Origin: Comamonadaceae bacterium
GTDB lineage: Bacteria; Pseudomonadota; Gammaproteobacteria; Burkholderiales; Burkholderiaceae_C
Assembly (NCBI GenBank): GCA_013297985.1
Contig: JAAFIY010000004.1
Location: 16,620-80,619, forward strand
Direction of reading: 5' to 3'
Length of the DNA stretch: 64,000 bases
Shown here: piece after piece, positions 57,632-64,000 of the stretch
How positions within the stretch are numbered: the first letter of the stretch is position 1
Layout of the letters: every line of letters begins with the position of its first letter
Made by a program: the position numbers and the translations under genes
The notes under the pieces: model-generated
What the model was told of the DNA's origin: nothing
The model's database searches: none
What the model saw: the letters and a program-made list of their open reading frames with translations, nothing else

Positions 57632-58508
57632 GTGTGCGTGCTCCCAAGCGGTCTACGCGGCGCCACCACAAAGCGCAGCCCATGCCGCTGACGATGTGCC
57701 AAATGCCCCACAAGCTGGCCACGATCACCATGCCTAAGTCGCTGTTGAACTGCACCGCGATGATGCCCAGGGCCAAGCCCGAGTTCTGCATGCCGCCTTC
57801 AATCATCACTGCCCGCCGGTCGGGCGCTGACAGCTTGAAAGCGTGGCTGGTGAGATAGCCAAATAAGAGCCCGCTGGCGTTGTGCGCCACCACCAGCGCC
57901 AGCGTGGGCAGCAGCGCGAGCGTGAGCAACTGCCTTTCACGCAGCAGCCCCAACACGATGAACAGCAACAGCAGCCCCACGCTCAAGTTGGCCAGTGGCT
58001 TGGTGATGCGGGCGGTGAGGGTGGGGAATCGGTGCGCCACCGTGAGCCCAACTGCCATTGGCAGCGCCAGAATCAAGGCCAGGCTGATCCAGATGTCCGA
58101 CGCATCGATGTCCAGCGTTTTCAGCCAGCCCGCCGTCTCGGGGTTGTTGGCCACCATCCAGGCAAAGTTAAACGGCGTGAGCACCAGCGCCAGGATGGCC
58201 GCCACCGCTGACACGCTCACGCTCAGGGCGGTGTTGCCGCGCCCAAAGTGCGTCACCACGTTGGACAAACTGCCGCCCGGGCAAGCAGCCACCAAGATCA
58301 TGGCGGCCTCGATGTTGGGCGGTAAATCCAGCGCCAAAGTGGCTGCCCAAGTGCCCACCGGCAGCAAGATGAACTGCGGAATCAGGCCCGCCACCACCGC
58401 ACGGGGCATTTGCGCCACGCGGGCGAAGTCGGCCACGCGCAGTTCCAGCGCGACTGAAAACACCATCAGGGCCAATACGGCACTCAGCACGATTTGAGCA
58501 GTGGTCAT
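57624..58508 (-). CDS. Bile acid:sodium symporter (BASS) family transporter
   Basis: ALELRVADFARVAQMPRAVVAGLIPQFILLPVGTWA; VAACPGGSLSNVVTHFGRGNTALSVSVSA. Start approximate. Confidence 0.88.
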   Translation of the reverse strand: MTTAQIVLSAVLALMVFSVALELRVADFARVAQMPRAVVAGLIPQFILLPVGTWAATLALDLPPNIEAAMILVAACPGGSLSNVVTHFGRGNTALSVSVSAVAAILALVLTPFNFAWMVANNPETAGWLKTLDIDASDIWISLALILALPMAVGLTVAHRFPTLTARITKPLANLSVGLLLLFIVLGLLRERQLLTLALLPTLALVVAHNASGLLFGYLTSHAFKLSAPDRRAVMIEGGMQNSGLALGIIAVQFNSDLGMVIVASLWGIWHIVSGMGCALWWRRVDRLGARTHA

Positions 58509-58575
58509 GCGGGCCATTGTGCGCAAGGGCCAAGGCGCCGCAGCCCGTTGCAAACCCTGCCCCACAATGCCGCCG

Positions 58576-59394
58576 ATGAACGCCGCCCACGCCCACTTGC
58601 CTGTTGCCATCGTCACCGGCGCCGCCCGCGGGATTGGGGCGGCGGTTGCGCTATGGTTTTTAGAGCATCACCACCGCGTGGCGCTGTGGGACATCGATGG
58701 CGCCACCTTGGCCGCTACGCAGGCACGCTTGAGCCAAGCCTATGGCGCTGACGGCGTGATGGCCACCTCGGTGGACGTGTCGCAAAGCGCCGCCGTGTCG
58801 GCTGCGGTGCAAGGCCTTGACCAGGCCTGGGGCCGCGTGGATGTGCTGGTTAACAACGCGGGCATCGCCGTCTTCAAGCCCACCCTGCAGACCCGCCTGG
58901 ACGAGTGGCGTTCGGTGATGGCCACCAATTTGGATGGCCCTTTCATCTGCACCCAAGCCGTGGCGCCGTTCATGTTGCGCAACGCCCCGCACCCGCAGGG
59001 CGGGCAGCGCGGCGCGGTGGTCAACATCGCCAGCATCAGTGGGCTTCGCGCCAGCACTTTGCGCGTGGCTTATGGCACCAGCAAAGCGGCCCTGATCCAC
59101 CTGACGCGCCAGCATGCGGTGGAGTTGGGCGCGCAAGGCATCCGCGTGAATGCGGTGGCCCCAGGACCGGTGGACACCGCCATGGCCAAGGCGGTGCACA
59201 CGCCTGAAATCCGGCGCGATTACCACGACACCATTCCCCTCAACCGCTACGGCACAGAGGAAGAAATCGCCCAGGCGGTGGGCTTTTTGTGCAGCCCGGT
59301 GGCCAGCTACATCAACGGCCAGGTGTTGGCGGCCGATGGTGGGTTTGATGCGGCGGGCGTGGGTTTGCCTACCTTGCGCCGGGACTTCGGCTAG
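58576..59394 (+). CDS. SDR family oxidoreductase
   Basis: AIVTGAARGIGAAVALWFLE; VDVLVNNAGIAVF; VAYGTSKAALIHLTRQHAVELGAQGIRVNAVAPG. Confidence 0.92.
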   Translation: MNAAHAHLPVAIVTGAARGIGAAVALWFLEHHHRVALWDIDGATLAATQARLSQAYGADGVMATSVDVSQSAAVSAAVQGLDQAWGRVDVLVNNAGIAVFKPTLQTRLDEWRSVMATNLDGPFICTQAVAPFMLRNAPHPQGGQRGAVVNIASISGLRASTLRVAYGTSKAALIHLTRQHAVELGAQGIRVNAVAPGPVDTAMAKAVHTPEIRRDYHDTIPLNRYGTEEEIAQAVGFLCSPVASYINGQVLAADGGFDAAGVGLPTLRRDFG

Positions 59395-59403
59395 GCCTAG
59401 CGC

Positions 59404-60234
59404 TCAATCAGCCAATGCGGGCCGTTCGCCAGCGGCAAGGCGGGCGTTGATCGCGTCGATCACTGGCATCAGGTCTGCCACAGAGTCAATCACGTAGTCG
59501 CACCCTGCGGCATACAGCTCGGCCGTCACCCGGCCGCGGTGCGCCGCTTGGGTGGCCGCATCCAAGGCCAGCCATTCAGGGTGCTTCAGGCCTACGCCGT
59601 TGCCGCTGATGCTCACGCCCACCGTCCAGCAAGCGGCCGCGCGGCCTTCCGCAATGCCGGGCACGGTGTCGTCCACCTTGACCACGCAGCGGGCAGGCCA
59701 CACGCCCAGCTCCGCGAAGGTGCGGTACATCATCAGCGGGCTGGGGCGGCCTTCGGCCAGGTCATCGGCGCCGAATACGGTGTCAGGCGAATAGCCAGCA
59801 GCGGCGGCCGCGCGCACCAGCACATCCAGAATCTGGCGGTTGTAGCCGGTGGTGGAGCCAATCTTCAAGCCGCGCGCGCGCAACGCCGCCACGGTGTCCA
59901 GCGCCCCGGGCACCAAATCCAGGTGATCGAGCACGCTTTTGGCATTCATGGGGGTGAAGGCCTCATAGAGCTCGTCAATGTCGGCGTTGGTGCAGGGCTT
60001 GCCGTGCGCGGTCGCCCAAGCGGCCGCTACGCGCGGCAGTTGGGTGATGGCGTGGATGTGGTCCCACTTGGCCAAGCCCATGGGAATGCGGGCCTCTGCA
60101 ATGCTGATGGCCACGCCGTGGGCCGCCAACAGCTCCACAAAGGCGCCCATGGGGGCGCAGCTGCCAAAGTCGATGATGGTGCCGGCCCAATCAAAGACGA
60201 CGGCTTTTAGCGGTTTGTGCATGGGGTTCACCAA
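59404..60234 (-). CDS. phnX: Phosphonoacetaldehyde hydrolase
   Basis: KAVVFDWAGTIIDFGSCAPMGAFVE; GLKIGSTTGYNRQILDVL; VVKVDDTVPGIAEGRAAACWTVGVSISGNGVGL. Confidence 0.93.
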   Translation of the reverse strand: MVNPMHKPLKAVVFDWAGTIIDFGSCAPMGAFVELLAAHGVAISIAEARIPMGLAKWDHIHAITQLPRVAAAWATAHGKPCTNADIDELYEAFTPMNAKSVLDHLDLVPGALDTVAALRARGLKIGSTTGYNRQILDVLVRAAAAAGYSPDTVFGADDLAEGRPSPLMMYRTFAELGVWPARCVVKVDDTVPGIAEGRAAACWTVGVSISGNGVGLKHPEWLALDAATQAAHRGRVTAELYAAGCDYVIDSVADLMPVIDAINARLAAGERPALAD

Positions 60235-61382
60235 GTTGAAAACACATCGTGCGCGAGGCCAAAGGCGGTGCTGGCCCCGGTGCCGCTGGTGACCACCACG
60301 GCACGCACGTTGGGCGCGGGAGATTCAATCAGCGCGGGTTGGCTGGGGTGGGTGGGATAGACGCCCGTCCAACGCTCGAGCACGTCCACCTGATCGAGCC
60401 GCAAGGTGTCGCGCAGATGGCCCAAGATGAGCGTGTCCACCGCCTCTAGCGCAAAGGGATCGGGAGCGCCGCCCAGCACGTCGGTGTAGTGGTGCGAGTC
60501 CCCCACCACCAAAGAACCATCGGCGCTTTGCACCACGATCAGGTGGATGCCGTGTCGCAGGCTTTCGGCGGCATCACGCTCTAGCACTTGGCGCAGCGCG
60601 GCAGCCGCGGGCAGCACGGCATAACCCAGGTAGCGCACCAGGCTCAGATCAGCCATGACGGCCGCGCCAAGTTGGAAGCCCGTTGGGGAGCGCACGCGAA
60701 GCATGTTCAGGCTGCAGTGCTTGAGCACGTCCAGGTGCGCCCGCAAGGCGGGGCGGGCAATGCCGGTGACGTCCGCGCCGGTGCAGATCACCACGCGCTC
60801 GGCGCGCAGGCGGTGTTCAGGTGTGTCAACCTGCACGTCTTGACCCACGGGCTCAACCGACAGCACCGCCTGGGCGAAGTAGAACTGCACCCCATGGGCC
60901 GACGCCAGCCAGCGGGCCAGCAGCGGTAGTGCGGTGCGGCTTTCGACTCGCAGCTCGTGCGGGCTGTACAGCGCCGCGCAGGCGCCTTCGGTGCGCAGGG
61001 CCGGTATGCGTTGGGCGGCATCGGCTGGGGTGTGCAGCGAGCAGCCCTCGCCCATCTCGGTGGCGGCGAACTGTTCCAGCACGGCTTGCGCCTCGCGCCG
61101 GTGGGCCTGCACCCAAAGGCCCCGGTGCACCACGTCAATCCCGGCCTGCGGGGCCACGCGGGCCCACACCTCGCGTGCGTGGCGGGCGCGCCGCCAGGTG
61201 TCTCCTGCCGGTTGGCCGGTGACAGTGACAAAGCCGAAATTGCGAATGGAGGCGCCCACACAGCGAGCATCGCGGTCCACCACGGCCACGCTCAGTCCGC
61301 GTTCGGCAGCCTCCAGCGCATGGGCCAAGCCGACGATGCCGGCGCCCACCACGATCACGTCAAAGTGCAAAGGCGTCGGCAT
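60228..61382 (-). CDS. FAD-dependent oxidoreductase, TIGR03364-like (phosphonate-associated)
   Basis: FDVIVVGAGIVGLAHALEAAERGLSVAVVDRDARCVGASIRNFGFVTVTGQPAGDTW; overlaps phnX. Confidence 0.85.
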   Translation of the reverse strand: MPTPLHFDVIVVGAGIVGLAHALEAAERGLSVAVVDRDARCVGASIRNFGFVTVTGQPAGDTWRRARHAREVWARVAPQAGIDVVHRGLWVQAHRREAQAVLEQFAATEMGEGCSLHTPADAAQRIPALRTEGACAALYSPHELRVESRTALPLLARWLASAHGVQFYFAQAVLSVEPVGQDVQVDTPEHRLRAERVVICTGADVTGIARPALRAHLDVLKHCSLNMLRVRSPTGFQLGAAVMADLSLVRYLGYAVLPAAAALRQVLERDAAESLRHGIHLIVVQSADGSLVVGDSHHYTDVLGGAPDPFALEAVDTLILGHLRDTLRLDQVDVLERWTGVYPTHPSQPALIESPAPNVRAVVVTSGTGASTAFGLAHDVFSTW

Positions 61383-61389
61383 GAGGGCT

Positions 61390-63093
61390 TTAGCGATGGC
61401 GCCAGACCTGGGTGCGCGCCACCAGGCTGCGGCTGGCCCCCGCAAAACCCAAGCGCACGACAGCGGCGGTGACGAAGATCAACACCGCCATGGCGGCGGC
61501 GGGGGCAATATCACCCGCATCGTCCATGTTCAGCACCGCCACCGAAGCCAATTGGGTGCTGGGGGCGTACAAGAAGACCACGGCTGACACGGTGGTCATG
61601 GCGTTGACAAAGAAGTACCCGGACACCTCCAGCACCGTGACCATGCACACAGGGCCATGCACTTGCAGCGCGGTGCGCCAAAACGGCACACCCAGGGATT
61701 CACCCACCACTTCGTACTCGCGATCCAGTTGCCGCAGCGCGGTGAGTTGGGTGAGGTGGGCCACTGAAAAGAAATGCGCCACGGTGCACAACACCAAGAT
61801 GGCCATGGTGCCGTAAAGCCCCCCCATAGGGTTGCCCGGCGCGTTGAAAAACAAGATGTAGCCCAGTCCTAGCACCAGGCCGGGCACGGCCAGCGGCAGG
61901 GTGGCGATCAGGTTCAGTGCCTGCCGCGCCTGCACATGGTGGCGGGGCTTATCCACCAGATACGCGCTGACAAAGCTGGCCGCCGCGCCGATCACCGCAG
62001 TGGCGGTGGCCAAGATGAGGGAGTTGAAGTAACTGGCCCAGCCGCCGCCGTCCATGTTGTTGAAGTCGTAGTGCGCCAGCGTCAGCGACAGGTTGTAGGG
62101 CCAGTAGGTGGCCACTGAGGCGAACACCGCCACGCCAATCGCGGCCAGCAGCGCAAATGCCACCACAGCGCAAAAAGCAGCAAAGGCCCAATCGGTGGGC
62201 GCATGCGGCTTGGGGTTGTAGGGCGTGGAGCGCACCCCCAGGGCGGCCGACTGGCGCGCCCGTACCCGGCCTTCCACCACAAAAGCCAGTGCAGCGGGCA
62301 AGAGCAGAATCAAGCCCACCACTGCGCCCATCTGGAAGTTTTGCTGGCCCACCACCTGTTTGTAGATGTCAGTGGCCAGCACGCTGGCTTGGCCCCCCAC
62401 CACTTTGGGCACACCAAAGTCCGTAATCACCAGCACAAACACCACCACCAAGGCCATCAGCAGGCCATAACGGCTGGCCGGTAGGGTGACGCTGCAAAAC
62501 ACCCGCCAACGGCTGGCGCCCAAGGTCTCGGCGGCCTCGTACAGCCGCCCGTCGGTGGTGGCAAGCGCGGTGCTTAGCACCAACAGGGCATGGGGGAATG
62601 TCCACAAGATCGAGCCCAGCACGATGCCAAATTCGCCATACAGGCTGTCCACCCCGATCCACGGCAGCAGGCCCTTGAGCAGGCCCTGGTTGCCAAACAA
62701 ATAAACCAAGCTGATGGCCATCAACAGCGACGGCGCCAACAGCGGCACCAGTGCAATGCCGCGAAACACGCCTTTGGCTGGCATGCAGGTTGAGGTCAGG
62801 CCATAAGCAAAGGCAAAGGCCAGCGCCGTGGTGATGGCAGCGCTGATGGTTGCTAGCCGCACGCTGCGCCAAGCCGAGTCCAGCAGGGCGGGGGTTTGAA
62901 AGTAGCTAATCAGGTGGGTCGGGCCCGCAAAGCTGCCGTCGGCGTTGAACACCGACTCGATCAGCAAAGCGCCCACCGGCAACACGATGAAGCACAGGCC
63001 CAAGGCCAGGGTGCACCAGGTGGCCACACCCTGCAAGGTGCTGTCTGCCGCCCGCGACGGTGCCGCGGCGCCGGGCCAGACCGCGTGGTTCAT
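61390..63093 (-). CDS. 2-aminoethylphosphonate-type ABC transporter permease (two permease domains)
   Basis: Two binding-protein-dependent permease modules; DYGVPK-like LVITDFGVPKVVGG; context with phnX and a PhnT-like ATPase. Confidence 0.85.
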   Translation of the reverse strand: MNHAVWPGAAAPSRAADSTLQGVATWCTLALGLCFIVLPVGALLIESVFNADGSFAGPTHLISYFQTPALLDSAWRSVRLATISAAITTALAFAFAYGLTSTCMPAKGVFRGIALVPLLAPSLLMAISLVYLFGNQGLLKGLLPWIGVDSLYGEFGIVLGSILWTFPHALLVLSTALATTDGRLYEAAETLGASRWRVFCSVTLPASRYGLLMALVVVFVLVITDFGVPKVVGGQASVLATDIYKQVVGQQNFQMGAVVGLILLLPAALAFVVEGRVRARQSAALGVRSTPYNPKPHAPTDWAFAAFCAVVAFALLAAIGVAVFASVATYWPYNLSLTLAHYDFNNMDGGGWASYFNSLILATATAVIGAAASFVSAYLVDKPRHHVQARQALNLIATLPLAVPGLVLGLGYILFFNAPGNPMGGLYGTMAILVLCTVAHFFSVAHLTQLTALRQLDREYEVVGESLGVPFWRTALQVHGPVCMVTVLEVSGYFFVNAMTTVSAVVFLYAPSTQLASVAVLNMDDAGDIAPAAAMAVLIFVTAAVVRLGFAGASRSLVARTQVWRHR

Positions 63094-64000
63094 GTGCTGA
63101 GCACCGTCAGGGCGCTGGGCGGCATTTGCACTTGCACCGGTGCGCCCACCTGCCAGGCGGCGTCGGTGCCAGGTGGCGTGGTCAGTGCCACTTCGATGGG
63201 TGCATCCATGGCGTGACTGTGCAGCCACAGGCTGGTGAATGCGCCGTGAAAGGCGCTTTGGCGAATTTCAGCCAGCACCGTGTTGGCTGGCAGCGCCGAC
63301 GCGCCTTGGGCGCGGCGCGGGATGTCAGGCGTTACGCGCAATTGCTCGGGGCGGGCGCCAATTTGTACATCGGGGCGCACGGCGCTGGCCGCGCTGCCAT
63401 GGGTGTGAATCGCGAAATCAGCGTGACCGATGCGCGCCACGTCTGGCGCCACCAGGGCCGCTCGCCACAGATTCATCCGTCCCACAAACTGGGCCACGAA
63501 CTCGTTGCGCGGCCGGGCGTACAACTCGCGTGGCGTGCCCGCTTGCTCAATACGGCCTTGGTGCATGAGCACCACCCGGTCGGCCATCGACATGGCTTCG
63601 TCCTGGTCATGGGTGACCATGATGGTGGGAATGCCCAAGCGTTGTTGCAGCGCGCGCACTTCGCCGCGCAAGCTGGCCCGTACCTGGGCATCCAAGGCCG
63701 AAAGCGGCTCGTCCAGCAGCAGCAAGCGCGGGTTGGGGGCGAGTGCGCGCGCCAGGGCAATGCGTTGCTGCTGGCCGCCCGAGAGCTGCGCCGGGTACTT
63801 CTGGGCGTGGGCGGCCAAGCCCACCAGGTCCAGCATTTCATTGATGCGCGCCCGCCGCCGGCCAGCGTCCTGACCGCGCAGCCCGTAGCCCACGTTGTCG
63901 GCCGCGCTCAGGTTGGGAAACAGCGCGTAGCTCTGAAACACCACCCCAAAGTGGCGCTGTGCGGTGCTCAGGCCAGAGATGTCCACGCCCTGCAGCAAGA
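63090..64000 (-). CDS. 2-aminoethylphosphonate-type ABC transporter ATP-binding protein (truncated at right edge)
   Basis: LSGGQQQRIALARALAPNPRLLLLDEPLSALDAQVRASLRGEVRALQ; C-terminal TOBE-like region; ORF runs off the window. Confidence 0.88.
   Translation of the reverse strand, partial: LLQGVDISGLSTAQRHFGVVFQSYALFPNLSAADNVGYGLRGQDAGRRRARINEMLDLVGLAAHAQKYPAQLSGGQQQRIALARALAPNPRLLLLDEPLSALDAQVRASLRGEVRALQQRLGIPTIMVTHDQDEAMSMADRVVLMHQGRIEQAGTPRELYARPRNEFVAQFVGRMNLWRAALVAPDVARIGHADFAIHTHGSAASAVRPDVQIGARPEQLRVTPDIPRRAQGASALPANTVLAEIRQSAFHGAFTSLWLHSHAMDAPIEVALTTPPGTDAAWQVGAPVQVQMPPSALTVLST

Noticed and set aside
55838-57691. 617-aa plus-strand ORF opposite the amidohydrolase gene
   Set aside because: Shadow ORF on the opposite strand of a clear enzyme gene; no recognisable domain.

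Overview
The window is 64 kb of high-GC betaproteobacterial chromosome, probably Burkholderiales/Comamonadaceae-like judging by protein style and gene order. It is densely coding. I saw no rRNA, tRNA, CRISPR array or transposon.

Main blocks, left to right:
(1) amgK fragment / lptD / surA / rsmA.
(2) A secreted guanyl RNase with a barstar-like inhibitor.
(3) maeB, a Bug-family binding protein and a beta-hydroxyacid dehydrogenase.
(4) Rubredoxin reductase, a short rubredoxin missing from the ORF track, and rubrerythrin.
(5) A DUF1800/DUF1501 pair.
(6) A compact SPFH / DUF4178 / DUF350 / membrane spermidine-synthase-like / FAD oxidoreductase cluster of unclear function.
(7) A large PAS/GAF/GGDEF/EAL protein and small regulators.
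(8) mnmG / Cys-rich membrane protein / rsmG / parA / parB, with two parS-like sites inside coding genes.
(9) btuDCF-like genes behind a cobalamin riboswitch whose 5' part overlaps the upstream ORF.
(10) A form I aerobic CO-dehydrogenase operon (coxMSL-G-D-E-F-mocA) next to a RcoM-like heme-PAS/LytTR regulator, with three TTCGTG repeats spaced exactly 20 bp upstream of coxM.
(11) A 2-aminoethylphosphonate uptake/degradation cluster running off the right edge.

The least expected signal is a dispersed element built on a 17-nt core (GCTAY-N7-RTAGC), often followed by a second hairpin. About a dozen copies lie between and inside genes.
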